Notes: a model not told the origin generated them from the letters alone. DNA of 64,000 nt from Psychrobium sp. MM17-31 (GCF_022347785.1 NZ_JAKRGA010000002.1:496001-560000); one strand, 5' to 3'; numbered from the stretch's first letter, positions 1 through 9,968 are shown. Numbers and translations: made by a program.

Positions 1-285
1 ATCTTAGATTTGAGCGCTGCTCACAACATGCTAAAAACGCTGGGATATCACAACACACTGACTCTAGCTAAAACCCGCAGCATGTACTTTGTTGGCGACT
101 ATCACATCACCTTCGATCACCTCGATGGCTTAGGCTATTTCGCTGAATTCGCCATTATGACCGACGATGAAGCAAGTCTTGAATATCACCGTAGCCAGTT
201 GACTGTCCTAGCAGAAAAATTTGGATTAAGTCGCCATGAAGAAATAGCCACTTCCTACCGACAACTCGTTGAAAGACTAAGATAA
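1..285 (+). CDS. CYTH-domain protein, class IV adenylate cyclase (CyaB)-like, 5'-truncated by window edge
   Basis: The frame is open from base 1, so this is the C-terminal part (about 94 residues) of a longer protein; the TTG at 10 is not taken as a start. The segment with Arg-Ser-Met-Tyr, then GDYHITFDHLDGLGYFAEF, fits the second half of the CYTH fold, where alternating charged residues on beta strands and the LGxFxE motif line the triphosphate tunnel. Known members are class IV adenylate cyclases (Aeromonas CyaB) and triphosphatases; full proteins are about 170-190 aa, so roughly half is missing. Cyclase versus triphosphatase activity cannot be decided here. Its stop overlaps the convergent kinase gene end by 9 bp. 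Confidence 0.7.
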   Translation: MLDLSAAHNMLKTLGYHNTLTLAKTRSMYFVGDYHITFDHLDGLGYFAEFAIMTDDEASLEYHRSQLTVLAEKFGLSRHEEIATSYRQLVERLR

Positions 286-2001
286 CGCCTTTGTAAAAGC
301 CATCCGCAACTTAGCTGGCTTAATCGGTTTATGCAGCAGTATTGCGTCACAGGCGTTAGCGCGAGTGATACAATCAGGTGCCGTATCTCCAGTAAGAATG
401 ATTGCAGGCACAGTAACACGATAGTTCTCTCTAACAAGGTCGATTAACTTATCACCGTATAGCCCTTGCTCGAGGCGTAAATCAGAAATAATTAATTCCG
501 GCGCAGTTAGTTTTTTCATCATTTGTTCAACTTGCTCACTCGATTGAGCACTGTATACCGTTGCGCCCCAACTCTCGAGTAAACTTGTTAGCGCATCGAG
601 AATTAACGTATCGTCATCAACAACCCAAGCAGTAATCGTCATTGAATCAACAGCTGTTGGCATAGTGTTTTGCTGAGCAATTTGCGAGCCAAAACAGCGC
701 TTTACCGATAACTTAAACAAGCAATAGCGATTAACCTCCGATTGATGAGAAATAGAATGCCCTAATAATGCACAGGTTTTCTTTACAATGGAAAGTCCAA
801 GCCCTAATCCTTTATCGCGTTGTCGCCCATAATTATCCACTTGGTAAAATTCACTATAAATATCGTCGGCGAATTCGGCGGCAATACCACGTCCATTATC
901 CATCACAAAGATACTAACTGACTTGCCGCATCGCTTAGCTCCCACCAGAATTTTAGAGCCTTTGCTGTGCTTAATGGCATTAGTGATTAAATTACTCAAA
1001 CAGCGCTTCAATAGCACCGCATTACTCTCAATCACTAACGATGTTGGTACAATACGTAACCTGATATCGTGCTGGGCGGCAACTTCATCAAAGCTGGCAA
1101 TCGTATTCTCAAAGACTCTTTGCAGTGAAACTGGTGATTTTTGATGGTCAATATCACCTGCTTCCAAGCGCGAAATATCTAACAAGGTATCTAATAACGC
1201 TTGTAAAGACTCCGCAGATTTACTGACTTTAGACAAAATCTGTCGATGGGTTTGCTGCGTCAGTTCAATGTTCAATTGGTCGAGAAACAGCATCATCGCC
1301 TGCAATGGCTGGCGTAAATCGTGGCTAGCCGCCGCCAAAAACTTGGACTTAGCACGATTATTGGCTTCGGCTATTCTGCGTTGTTTGTCATAATCTTTTG
1401 CTAACTTATGATTGCTAATTTCTAATCGAATAGACTTAATAAACTGCTGATTAATGTTAAACGCAAACAAAAATAACGCAGCAGTGTAAACCACTAAAAA
1501 GCCAGCAATACCAAGAAAATAAAAAGCGTCTTCTCGCACCATCACAAACGAAGTTACGGTGATTATCATTAGCGGGGCTATTGCGGAATAATACATAGGG
1601 AGATAGGCGGTAATAGAGCCAAGTGCCGAACTAGACATACCTATGGCCAAAATAACGACACCAATGAGGAAGAAAATATGCTCTTTGCTATCTAGGGTAA
1701 TATCAGTAATTAGCAAACTCGGCATTCCCCAGACAACACCAGTGAAAAACACTAAGCCAGCAAAATACTTTAACGCGCTATCGGCATGCTTAATCTCAGT
1801 AATTTTCTTCGTCGAGCGAGCAAAAATAGCGTTTGCTAAGGCGCAAATGAAAACAGCAGTCAACCAAGAGATAACGGTTTGAGAGTCGTCAATCACATCG
1901 AAAAACAAATAGGCAGCGGTCAAGCCCGCAGCAATTGAGCCAAACGACCCCATATACATTTGCGAGCGAATCAATTCCAACTGACGTAATTTGACATTCA
2001 T
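277..2001 (-). CDS. Membrane-bound hybrid sensor histidine kinase with C-terminal receiver
   Basis: 574 aa. Residues about 15-185 hold several hydrophobic membrane segments with no large periplasmic loop. A HisKA domain follows, with phospho-acceptor His227 in FLAAASHDLRQPLQAM, then an HATPase with the N box (NLITNAIKH) and G boxes (DNGRGIA, GLGLGLSIVKK). A receiver domain occupies about 455-574, with acidic pocket VVDDD, phospho-acceptor Asp507 in IISDLRL and Lys in LLHKPIKP. The SHDLRQPLQ type is common in gammaproteobacterial kinases that signal to a separate regulator. No cognate regulator lies beside it: neighbours are a convergent CYTH gene and argP. Signal and output are unknown. Confidence 0.85.
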   Translation of the reverse strand: MNVKLRQLELIRSQMYMGSFGSIAAGLTAAYLFFDVIDDSQTVISWLTAVFICALANAIFARSTKKITEIKHADSALKYFAGLVFFTGVVWGMPSLLITDITLDSKEHIFFLIGVVILAIGMSSSALGSITAYLPMYYSAIAPLMIITVTSFVMVREDAFYFLGIAGFLVVYTAALFLFAFNINQQFIKSIRLEISNHKLAKDYDKQRRIAEANNRAKSKFLAAASHDLRQPLQAMMLFLDQLNIELTQQTHRQILSKVSKSAESLQALLDTLLDISRLEAGDIDHQKSPVSLQRVFENTIASFDEVAAQHDIRLRIVPTSLVIESNAVLLKRCLSNLITNAIKHSKGSKILVGAKRCGKSVSIFVMDNGRGIAAEFADDIYSEFYQVDNYGRQRDKGLGLGLSIVKKTCALLGHSISHQSEVNRYCLFKLSVKRCFGSQIAQQNTMPTAVDSMTITAWVVDDDTLILDALTSLLESWGATVYSAQSSEQVEQMMKKLTAPELIISDLRLEQGLYGDKLIDLVRENYRVTVPAIILTGDTAPDCITRANACDAILLHKPIKPAKLRMAFTKALS

Positions 2002-2087
2002 AACAACTAATACCGCACAATAATAAAACCGAATGAATGTTTGATTCTAACGTTTTATTTAATTATTAAACAACCGTTTATAATTCC

Positions 2088-2984
2088 TTACTCGCCACTT
2101 AATATCTGCCGCCCATAACGCACGATTTCTTTAGAGATCTGCTTATGAATACCTTGAACCAACACCCAACTATGCCAATACAAGGTTAAAGTAATTGATT
2201 TATCGGGACAGAGGTTTATCAACTCACCATTGGCAATTTCTTCTTCAATTTGCAAGGTTGGCACCAAGCAATAAGCCGCTCCTTGCTTGGCCAGTTCAAC
2301 AAAAGCTTGTGAAGAGCGCACACTGTGACAGTAATAATCACGCGCCTGAATATTAAAATGCTGCTCAATGAATTTCACATGCATATCATCATTAGGATCG
2401 TAACTGATCCCCGGCGCAAAACGCAGACTGTCTTTGGTAATGCCATTGGGGAAATAACGTTTAGCGAACTCCGGCGAGCACACCAGAATAAAAGTTACAT
2501 CACCTAGTTCAAATGATTGATAGCCCGGCAATGCCTTTTCAAAACAACTTACCGCGCCAGTTGCTTGCCCCGAGCGCAATGCTTCAATGGTTTGGTATTC
2601 GTTTTTAACAATAAGATCGAGCTCCACTAAATGACGTTTTAGCACAGGTGTAATAGCACCTAGAAACCACGTGGCGATAGAGTCTGCGTTAACCGCCAGA
2701 GAGACTTTAATGGGTTTGGACGGTGAATCTGGCGCTAACTCGGGAATCAACTCATTTTCCAACTCTCGCACCATCTTAAAATGAACAACTAAACGCTCTC
2801 CAGCAGATGTTGCCGAAATAGGATTCGAGCGAATAATTACTGGCTGACCGATATTCTCTTCCAATAACTTAATGCGTTGCGACACCGCAGATTGAGTAAT
2901 AAACAGCTTAGCCGCGGCCTTTTCAAAGCTTTGTAAGTCAATCACCGCGGTTAGCGCTTCAAGTAATTTGTAATCAAATTTCAC
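2088..2984 (-). CDS. argP: LysR-type regulator ArgP (IciA)
   Basis: 298 aa, close to the family's usual size. The N-terminal winged helix (MKFDYKLLEALTAVID, then SFEKAAAKLFITQSAVSQRI) matches ArgP rather than generic LysR proteins, and the C-terminal two-thirds is the ligand-binding domain. In E. coli, ArgP activates argO with arginine as co-effector and lysine as antagonist. The start is GTG with only a weak upstream purine stretch, but residue 1 aligns with the ArgP N-terminus. The divergent neighbour across a 185-bp gap is an ArgO exporter, the classical ArgP target, which supports the name by context. Operon: single gene. Confidence 0.88.
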   Translation of the reverse strand: MKFDYKLLEALTAVIDLQSFEKAAAKLFITQSAVSQRIKLLEENIGQPVIIRSNPISATSAGERLVVHFKMVRELENELIPELAPDSPSKPIKVSLAVNADSIATWFLGAITPVLKRHLVELDLIVKNEYQTIEALRSGQATGAVSCFEKALPGYQSFELGDVTFILVCSPEFAKRYFPNGITKDSLRFAPGISYDPNDDMHVKFIEQHFNIQARDYYCHSVRSSQAFVELAKQGAAYCLVPTLQIEEEIANGELINLCPDKSITLTLYWHSWVLVQGIHKQISKEIVRYGRQILSGE

Positions 2985-3169
2985 AGTCGATGTTACCCCA
3001 ATGTAAACACATCATTCAGATGGAATATTCCATGCCAATTAGCCCCAACCATCATAAGTAAAATTAATGATATATCAAATTTATTAATTTTATTTAATTA
3101 AGTTTCCACCGCACAATAGCCGCATATTTAGCCACACCGCTTAAACCACTCAATCACGAGGAGCTCACA
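2985..3169 (+). promoter_or_regulatory. argP-argO divergent promoter region
   Basis: This 185-bp gap separates the divergent argP and argO genes. Bases 3058-3103 are almost pure A+T, as expected for the ArgP-binding segment upstream of argO. GAGGAG at about 3159-3164 is the argO ribosome binding site. No exact -35/-10 pair is claimed; the regulatory role is inferred from gene context. Confidence 0.5.
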
Positions 3170-3802
3170 ATGAGTTATTTAGTCGCCATCAAAGGATTTA
3201 CCCTAGGTCTTAGCATGATCGTTCCTATTGGCGCACAAAACGCCATGATCCTAAACCAAGGAATCAATCGCAATCATCACCTACTTGCCGCAGCGCTTTG
3301 TGCGTTTTACGACATTTTACTGATTAGCATTGGCATCATGGGTGGTAGTTTGATTCTAAACAGCAACGATACAATGTTCACACTACTGACTTGGGGCGGT
3401 ATTTTGTTTCTGATTGGTTATGGAGCTAGTGCTTATCAAGCGGCGTTTTCCGAGCAAACAACAGATAGTGGTCAAAAACGCAGCGCGCATAAATCGATTA
3501 AAGTGATTGTGCTAACCAGCTTAGTGGTTACCTTTTTGAACCCGCATGCCTACATCGATACCGTCATGGTTATCGGCAGTGTTGGTGGACAGTTTGACGG
3601 CGTAAATAAATATTACTTCATGGCAGGTGCAATGGCGGCATCACTGGTATGGTTCTTCACATTAGCATCCGGCGCGGCTAAGCTCTCTCACTTATTAGCA
3701 CGCCCTAAAGTAAAACAAGGTATCGACTTGGCGATTGCTGCCATCATGTGGATTATCGCTGCAAGCCTTTTTCAATCTTGGATTGAGCGATTTTATAGTT
3801 AA
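3170..3802 (+). CDS. argO: LysE/ArgO family arginine exporter
   Basis: 210-aa inner-membrane protein with about six hydrophobic segments. The N-terminal signature GLSMIVPIGAQNAMILNQG is typical of LysE/ArgO exporters, which expel basic amino acids (arginine, or its toxic analogue canavanine) using the membrane potential. A further conserved stretch TFLNPHAYIDTV lies mid-protein. The start is supported by a GAGGAG ribosome site 5-10 bp upstream. It faces argP, consistent with ArgP-dependent induction when arginine is plentiful. It is followed by a strong hairpin terminator. Confidence 0.9.
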   Translation: MSYLVAIKGFTLGLSMIVPIGAQNAMILNQGINRNHHLLAAALCAFYDILLISIGIMGGSLILNSNDTMFTLLTWGGILFLIGYGASAYQAAFSEQTTDSGQKRSAHKSIKVIVLTSLVVTFLNPHAYIDTVMVIGSVGGQFDGVNKYYFMAGAMAASLVWFFTLASGAAKLSHLLARPKVKQGIDLAIAAIMWIIAASLFQSWIERFYS

Positions 3803-3816
3803 TGTAGACCAAAAAG

Positions 3817-3840
3817 CACCGACTCATTGAGTCGGTGTTT
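3817..3840. terminator. Bidirectional rho-independent terminator (argO / mlaA)
   Basis: The inverted repeat CACCGACTCA-T-TGAGTCGGTG is followed by TTT on the plus strand and by a T-run (from AAAAAG at 3811-3816) on the minus strand. It lies between convergent argO and the lipoprotein gene and probably serves both. Confidence 0.85.
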
Positions 3841-3865
3841 ATGCCTAGCGTAGCGGCTTACTGGG

Positions 3866-4711
3866 TTATTCAATAATAAACTCAGCTTTACAATAACTAG
3901 GCAGCATATTACCTGCCATTTCAACCATTTCGCGTTTTTCAGTAATATCTTCGACCTGATCTAAATCAGTTTGCATCATCGACACCATTTCGTCACACAC
4001 AATGTCACAACTCGCTCTAACTGAATCTGCACCGTCATTTGCACTACATTCACTCATCGCTGTCATCATGCGTTTTTGCTCTTCATAGCTCATTGGTTCA
4101 CGCTCTGCTGCCCATCTAAACATCGGTAAATAACCAAGGTTCTCAATCATGTTTTCCATGTCTTTATCAAACCCTTTCGTCACGTCATACGAGACAAATG
4201 CGCCAGCCATATCACGTGGTGTCATTCCTCCCATAACAGGCAGAACGACATAAGGTCCAGATCCAACACCATAAGTCGCAAGCGTTTGTCCAAAGTCTTC
4301 ATCGTGTTGAGGAATCCCCATCATCGATGCCCAATCAAAAATACCTAATAAGCCAATTGTCGAGTTAATACCAAAGCGACCTAAGTCTTGGCCAGCCGCT
4401 TTGAATTTTCCTTGAAGAGCATTATTTAACGCGCTATTTGGCACCGACAAATTCTCTAACATCGACTCGACAGAGTCTTCAACAACATCTGGCACCACAT
4501 AATCAATCGCTGTACCTATTGGTGAAAGAACCCATTCATGAACGCCTTGGTTAAAGCTATGCATAGTCTCGTTATAGCTCTCTAACGTCGACTTATCTTG
4601 TTGGCCATCCTTATTTGTTGCTTGCTGATCAGACTCTGATTCAGGGACACTTGAACAGCCAAAGGTAATAAAGATCACTGAGCACAGTGCGACAATGTTT
4701 CTATGTTTCAT
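3866..4711 (-). CDS. mlaA: MlaA/VacJ outer-membrane lipoprotein
   Basis: 281 aa from the ATG at 4711; an in-frame ATG at 4723 would add four residues. The signal peptide ends at a lipobox with Cys19 (FITFGC), so it is a predicted lipoprotein. The core FNQGVHEWVLSPIG, NLSVPNSALNNALQGK, GRFGINSTIGLLG and GQTLATYGVGSGPYVVLPV is diagnostic of MlaA, which forms an outer-membrane ring that removes misplaced phospholipid from the outer leaflet and passes it to MlaC and MlaFEDB. The C-terminal about 80 residues (MMTAMSECSANDGADS, several Cys) are an extension beyond the usual MlaA core. The rest of the mla system is not in the window; the gene stands alone. Confidence 0.87.
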   Translation of the reverse strand: MKHRNIVALCSVIFITFGCSSVPESESDQQATNKDGQQDKSTLESYNETMHSFNQGVHEWVLSPIGTAIDYVVPDVVEDSVESMLENLSVPNSALNNALQGKFKAAGQDLGRFGINSTIGLLGIFDWASMMGIPQHDEDFGQTLATYGVGSGPYVVLPVMGGMTPRDMAGAFVSYDVTKGFDKDMENMIENLGYLPMFRWAAEREPMSYEEQKRMMTAMSECSANDGADSVRASCDIVCDEMVSMMQTDLDQVEDITEKREMVEMAGNMLPSYCKAEFIIE

Positions 4712-4785
4712 ATTCAATCTCATCTAGCGAATTAGAAACAAATTGTCACACTTAGGGCGTTACATCGGGGTTACGGCAAGTAACC

Positions 4786-6114
4786 TTATTCACTAAAATA
4801 TAAAGTTACTCGGCGCCCGCCGCTTACATCAATAGATTCAAACCGCCATGCTAGTTTTTCAGAGGCGCGTTTAACCAACTCAATCCCTAAGCCAAATCCA
4901 TATTCCTCTGCTGCTAAAGTCGATTTTTTCTGATCTTTAACACAGCGATTAGTCACCCGAATATATTGCTCAGTTAACTCAATTTCAATTTCCCCCTGAT
5001 GGGTATATTGATAGGCATTACGGATTAAATTGGTGAGAACAATACTGCACAATGCAGCAGGTACATCGATATCAATAGCAGCGAGCCGTGTATTGACATC
5101 GACGTCTTTGTTGGCGAGTAAATAACTATTCTCTTGCTTTAGCTGCCGAATAAGCTCGTCTAATGACACTTGCTGCGCAACAAAGTTGTCTTGCGTATCC
5201 TTACTCAGCCACAAAATAGTCTGCATTAACTGCTTCATATTTTCTGCCGCGCGGATCAAACGCTCTATCACCTTGTCTTGCGCGTCATTATCTTTATTGT
5301 TTAATCGCAGCTTCTCAAGCAATGCTAAATTTGTCGCCAATACTGCAACCGGAGTTCGCAGTTCGTGGCTAGCATTATTGAGAAAACGTTGTTCATTATC
5401 TAACACAGTGCTAATGCGTAAAAATGCTTCTTGTAATTGATTGGCAACGATTTCAAGCTCAACAAAGCGTAAATTGGGTAAATCATCATGTACATTGTCA
5501 ACATTGAGGTGCTGCGCCCAAAGCGCTAATTCAGTAATGGGTTGGCTGATTTTTCTGACCAAGGCAAACGCCAATGCCATCAAGGCGACAAAAAATGCGC
5601 CAGCAATTGAAAATAACATATTGAGTGCAAATTGGAGCTGTTCCTCTTCCGCCACTTCAGGAGTGATTCCCATGGCAAAATAAATCCACTGCTCTTCATC
5701 GAGTTGATAACTGTAGAACAGAATGATTTCACATTCTTTATTGCGACACATCCAGTCGAGTTGTCGAACAATCTTTAACGTTTCTGACTTAAAGCCAAAA
5801 TCAGATGTATCAATAATTAACATCTTGCCGTGTTCGCGCTTTTCCTCAGGAAACAATTTCGCCAATGGCGCTGGGATATTCTCTATCTTGCGATAACTTT
5901 TTAAGAAACTGCGCTCTGGCTTGCCTGCGGTTGTATCCTTTTTATAAAGTTCAGCAAAAGATCTCGCCTCATTCGCCAAGATAATTTCATTGGTTAACGC
6001 GATGCCATACATAAAAAAGGAAGAAATGACCAAGCTATACAGCACAATAAAAATAGCACTGCACGCTCCCAAATACGCCAATAATCGCCGATTGAGACGC
6101 TTTTTAGTCTTCAT
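4786..6114 (-). CDS. Two-component sensor histidine kinase of the efflux operon
   Basis: 442 aa from the ATG at 6114, chosen because it overlaps the response regulator stop by 11 bp and gives MKTKKRLNRRLLAYLG, a basic cytoplasmic start before TM1. A periplasmic sensor loop with paired Cys (DWMCRNKECE) runs to TM2, then HAMP, HisKA with His250 in NNASHELRTPVAVL, and HATPase motifs NLIRNAYQY and GFGLGIELVKR. This PhoQ/QseC-type layout senses an external or envelope signal. It is the last gene of an operon with adaptor, RND pump and OmpR-type regulator, so it likely controls efflux in response to a pump substrate. The Cys pair suggests a metal or redox input (inference only). Confidence 0.85.
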   Translation of the reverse strand: MKTKKRLNRRLLAYLGACSAIFIVLYSLVISSFFMYGIALTNEIILANEARSFAELYKKDTTAGKPERSFLKSYRKIENIPAPLAKLFPEEKREHGKMLIIDTSDFGFKSETLKIVRQLDWMCRNKECEIILFYSYQLDEEQWIYFAMGITPEVAEEEQLQFALNMLFSIAGAFFVALMALAFALVRKISQPITELALWAQHLNVDNVHDDLPNLRFVELEIVANQLQEAFLRISTVLDNEQRFLNNASHELRTPVAVLATNLALLEKLRLNNKDNDAQDKVIERLIRAAENMKQLMQTILWLSKDTQDNFVAQQVSLDELIRQLKQENSYLLANKDVDVNTRLAAIDIDVPAALCSIVLTNLIRNAYQYTHQGEIEIELTEQYIRVTNRCVKDQKKSTLAAEEYGFGLGIELVKRASEKLAWRFESIDVSGGRRVTLYFSE

Positions 6115-6784
6115 CGTTAACTCGCATCGCAAAACCTTGATTAACAACGGTGTGAATGAGTGGCTTGCCAAATGGTTTATCTATTTTCGAGCGCAATCGA
6201 AATATATGTACTTTAAGTGCTCCCTTATCCGGAAAGTCGTCTTGCCAAATTTCTTGCTCTAGTTGCTGCCGACTGACCGGGTTGGGGCTCTGTCGCAATA
6301 AAATCTCAACAATTTTCCAGCCAATCGCCCCCAACTCAATGTTAACACCTGCACGCGTGGCCTGTTTCATCGTTAAATCTAAACAGAAATCGTCTAAGCA
6401 AAGCTTTTTACTTTGTGTGCTGCGTCGCCGCGCTTGTACCCTAATCCGAGCGAATAGCTCTTGGATATCAAATGGCTTCACCAAATAATCATCCGTTCCG
6501 CAATCAAAGCCCTTGAGTTTATCCGCCATTGTGTCTTGCGCTGTAAGCATCAATATCGGGGTGTCATTTCCCATGTCGCGCAGCTTTTGACAGACTTCTA
6601 GCCCACTTTTCATCGGCAAATTAATGTCTAACACGATGATGTCATATTGATTGGCTAATGCGAGATTCAGTCCCGTCTGACCGTCACTGGCAAAATCACA
6701 TTCAATATCTTCCAGCTCAAGAAACTCGATAATGCCATTGGCTAAATCAATATCATCTTCCACTAATAATAATTGTAAACTCAC
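6104..6784 (-). CDS. OmpR-family response regulator of the efflux operon
   Basis: 226 aa. The receiver has acidic residues VEDD, phospho-acceptor Asp53 in IIVLDINLPM, and Thr/Lys switch residues in LMLTAQD and YLVKPFD. The C-terminal winged helix (about 130-226) has the OmpR/PhoB pattern, ending FRLRSKIDKP...HTVVNQGFAMR. Its start overlaps the RND pump stop by 4 bp and its end overlaps the kinase start by 11 bp, so translation of all three is coupled. The target is expected to be the operon's own promoter upstream of the adaptor gene, but I could not read a clear operator there. Confidence 0.88.
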   Translation of the reverse strand: MSLQLLLVEDDIDLANGIIEFLELEDIECDFASDGQTGLNLALANQYDIIVLDINLPMKSGLEVCQKLRDMGNDTPILMLTAQDTMADKLKGFDCGTDDYLVKPFDIQELFARIRVQARRRSTQSKKLCLDDFCLDLTMKQATRAGVNIELGAIGWKIVEILLRQSPNPVSRQQLEQEIWQDDFPDKGALKVHIFRLRSKIDKPFGKPLIHTVVNQGFAMRVNDED

Positions 6785-9700
6785 TTTGCGGTCTCCATAT
6801 TGCTTGCTGCAACACTAAACAGTTTGCGCTTAACCTGCTTAACATCATCAAATATAACCAATAACACAGGCACAAGCACCAAAGTAATGACTGTTGAAAA
6901 TAAAATACCATAGGCCAACGATGCAGCTGCGGGTATCAAATACATCGCTTGTTCAGACGTTTCCTGTAATAAAGACGCGAGCCCAGCGTATGTCGTTAAC
7001 GACGTTAGAATAATTGCCCTTAAACGATCGCTACACGCTTGAGTAATTGCGCTCATCAGCGCATGTTCTTGTAATCGCAACTTATTAAAGCGATCCACCA
7101 ACAACAAACTGTTATTCACAACTACACCACTTAGAGCCAATATCCCTAATATCGATAAAATACTAATAGGTAAACCAATAATCCAATGGCCTAAAATTGC
7201 CCCTAAGATGCCAAATGGTATAGCAGACATAATAATAATCGGCTGGGTGTATGATTTAAGTGGAATCGCCACCAGCGCATAGATTAAAAACAGCGACAGC
7301 GCGAATATTTTTATCATGGAATTAACCGTTTTTTCTTCTTCAGCTGACTCACCGCCGATGAGCACTTCAGCATTAGGATATTTAGCCAATAATCCCTGAA
7401 GTAACTGCTCATCCACTGCATTCATCAACCGATCAGCCGAAATAACAGCTTTATCTAAATTTGCTGTAATAGTAACGGCCTGACGTGTATTAACGTGCTT
7501 AATATCTTTAATGGTATACACGCGTTTTTGCGTTGCCACCAACGATAAAGGCACGATGACGCCACTTGGTGTACGAATACGAGCAGATTCTAAATCCGTT
7601 GTGTCTCGGCGCTTTTGAGCATCGTAACGCACGAATACTTTAACCTGATCTTTCCCGCGCTGAACTCGCTGCACTTCAGCACCAAAGAAAGCTTGTCTAA
7701 TTTGCTGAGTTAAACTTGCCGTTGTTAACCCCAACGAACGGCCAGCGGCGGTCAATTCAAATTCAAGTTGCGGCTGGCCTTTCAATAAATCGGTTTCTAT
7801 ATCCGTCACACCACCGATATTTTGCATAAACTCAATAACACTATCATTCATTACACCAATTTCTTCTCGTGTATCTGCCAAGATTTTTAAGTTAAATCCA
7901 TCGACATTTTCTTCAGAGCTAATGATCTTTAATTGACGAATACCTTCAGGTTTTGGGAGCAGCGCGCGCAACTCATTTCCGACAACTTCAGCTGTCACAG
8001 TGCGCTGCGGATCTCCATTGAGCTCTAGCGCTAAATAGCCATCGGTTTCATTTAATACCTGCGTCAGCATGCTAGCAATCACAGGGCCGTCGCTTTGTTT
8101 GCTGTCGATCCATTGTTGATTAAGCGTCGTTACCGCCGTCTCAACGTCTCGAGCCATCGCATGTGAAACGTGATACCCAACCCCCATTTCAGTCGAATAA
8201 CGCACCTCAACAACTTCTCGCACAATATTTGGGAAAAAAACAAATCCGACTTTTCCAGCGGGTATCATGCCAACAACTACGATAAAAATGGCAATGAAAC
8301 CACTTAACGTTAAATACCTAAAGTGTAATGCAGTGCGAATAGCAGGTTGGTAATAACGACTGTTAAACGTAGAAATGAGTCGATTAGCCAGCTGTTGAAT
8401 CCATGAAATTGCCGCCATAAACCAATTAGGTTTAGCAGGCTGAATTGTATTTACATGAGCCAAATGCGCGGGAAGAATTAACTTTGACTCAATCAATGAG
8501 AAAATCAAACATGCAACAGCAACCAGTGCAAACATGCTAAAGACTTTACCCAGCATCCCTTCTATAAATGACATCGGATAAAATGCTGCCACCGTCGTTA
8601 ACAAACCAAACAAGGTTGGTGCAGCAATGCTCTTCACCCCCCGTATTGACGCGGCTAAGTTATTACCATCTCGTTGACGATGGCTGTAAATACTCTCCCC
8701 CACAACCACAGCATCATCGACAAGGATCCCTAATACAATAATAAATCCAAAAGTCGTTAATTCATTTAACGTCATGTTCAGAAAGTTATCGCCCAGCAGA
8801 ATAAATGCTCCAGCAAAACACACTGGAATCCCCATTCCTACCCAAAACGCGACCTTTAAATTGAGAAAAATCCCCAACACTAACATCACTAAAAACACGC
8901 CTACCAAGCCATTCTTAGCCAAGAGTAGTAATCGATCTTGCATAAACTGAGAACGATCCCACATCGTTGCCAACTGCATATTTTGTGGTAACAATCCTTC
9001 ACTCTGCCACTGCTGAGTCAGCCGCTTTGCATCCTTAGCAATCGCCAAAATATCTGCGCCTTCATTCACCATCACTTTGAAATTAATCGCGCGCTGCCCT
9101 TGATAGCGAGAAAGTACTTTAGGATATTCGGCGTATACATCCTTAATTGTTGTAATATCTCCCAATCGAACTTCACTGCCATTGGCTAACGTTTTAACCA
9201 AAATATTGGCAAAATCGCGTTTGATATAGCCCTGCTTATCGGCCTTTAGCAATATAATGCCGTCACTTGAACGCAATTGACCGCCATTTTCACTAACCGA
9301 TTCCGCAGCAATCACCTGCGCAATGTCACTAATGGTTAAATTCAGCGCTTGAAGTTGCAATTCATTAACTTCAATCGATATTTCAGGTGTTTTCCAGCCC
9401 GTGCGCTCAATGCTATTTACAGCGGGTAGACGCAACAATGCATCTTCAAATTGACGAGCTACCTTTTGCAGGGCTTGCTGTGTATCGCCGCCATACAAGT
9501 TAATCCACAACGCATGCTCTTCCATTTTTTGCTGAGTAATAATTGGTTTTTCGGCAGTATCAGGCAGGCCATAAATACCATCGACCTTGTTTTTTACCTC
9601 TTTGGTGAGAAGCGATAAATCATAATCTTCCTCTTTTTCGACAACGATATTGGCACCGCTTAATGAACTAGTAGAACGAATTTCTTTAATACCATTAAGC

Positions 9701-9963
9701 CCTTGCAACGCCTGCTCGATTTTTATCGCTATCCCTTCTTCAGTCTGCTTTGCACTGCCGCTATCAAAGCTCACATCGATCATAACAGTGTTGGCGTCTA
9801 TGCTCGGAAATCCTTGTATTCTCAACCCTTGTAACGAGAAAAAGCCAATGACCAAAATTGATACCATCAATAAGTTTGCCGCCACTGGATTTTGCATAAA
9901 CCATGCGATTGGCCCAGTAAACAATGATTTATCATCGTGGCGATTCGTTTGATTATTCATCAT
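6781..9963 (-). CDS. RND efflux pump permease
   Basis: 1060-aa inner-membrane RND transporter with TM1 after about 25 residues, two large periplasmic loops and two six-helix blocks. The TM4 proton-relay acidic pair is present in GILVDDAVVVGE, and the C-terminal LSGVVVNNSLLLVDR matches the pseudo-repeat. The family exports drugs, detergents, dyes or metabolites by proton antiport, with an adaptor and a TolC-type channel. The adaptor gene lies immediately upstream (5-bp gap) and the regulator overlaps downstream. No outer-membrane channel gene is in the operon, so a genomic TolC is presumably shared. Substrate cannot be read from sequence. Confidence 0.9.
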   Translation of the reverse strand: MMNNQTNRHDDKSLFTGPIAWFMQNPVAANLLMVSILVIGFFSLQGLRIQGFPSIDANTVMIDVSFDSGSAKQTEEGIAIKIEQALQGLNGIKEIRSTSSLSGANIVVEKEEDYDLSLLTKEVKNKVDGIYGLPDTAEKPIITQQKMEEHALWINLYGGDTQQALQKVARQFEDALLRLPAVNSIERTGWKTPEISIEVNELQLQALNLTISDIAQVIAAESVSENGGQLRSSDGIILLKADKQGYIKRDFANILVKTLANGSEVRLGDITTIKDVYAEYPKVLSRYQGQRAINFKVMVNEGADILAIAKDAKRLTQQWQSEGLLPQNMQLATMWDRSQFMQDRLLLLAKNGLVGVFLVMLVLGIFLNLKVAFWVGMGIPVCFAGAFILLGDNFLNMTLNELTTFGFIIVLGILVDDAVVVGESIYSHRQRDGNNLAASIRGVKSIAAPTLFGLLTTVAAFYPMSFIEGMLGKVFSMFALVAVACLIFSLIESKLILPAHLAHVNTIQPAKPNWFMAAISWIQQLANRLISTFNSRYYQPAIRTALHFRYLTLSGFIAIFIVVVGMIPAGKVGFVFFPNIVREVVEVRYSTEMGVGYHVSHAMARDVETAVTTLNQQWIDSKQSDGPVIASMLTQVLNETDGYLALELNGDPQRTVTAEVVGNELRALLPKPEGIRQLKIISSEENVDGFNLKILADTREEIGVMNDSVIEFMQNIGGVTDIETDLLKGQPQLEFELTAAGRSLGLTTASLTQQIRQAFFGAEVQRVQRGKDQVKVFVRYDAQKRRDTTDLESARIRTPSGVIVPLSLVATQKRVYTIKDIKHVNTRQAVTITANLDKAVISADRLMNAVDEQLLQGLLAKYPNAEVLIGGESAEEEKTVNSMIKIFALSLFLIYALVAIPLKSYTQPIIIMSAIPFGILGAILGHWIIGLPISILSILGILALSGVVVNNSLLLVDRFNKLRLQEHALMSAITQACSDRLRAIILTSLTTYAGLASLLQETSEQAMYLIPAAASLAYGILFSTVITLVLVPVLLVIFDDVKQVKRKLFSVAASNMETAK

Positions 9964-9968
9964 TCCCC

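Noticed and set aside
255-437. Short antisense frame over the end of the hybrid kinase gene
   Set aside because: It lies wholly within or across better-supported genes and shows no domain, start site or ribosome site of its own.
4769-4785. GGTTAC-N5-GTAACC hairpin after the sensor kinase as a terminator
   Set aside because: Only a 6-bp stem and no T-tract on the minus strand.
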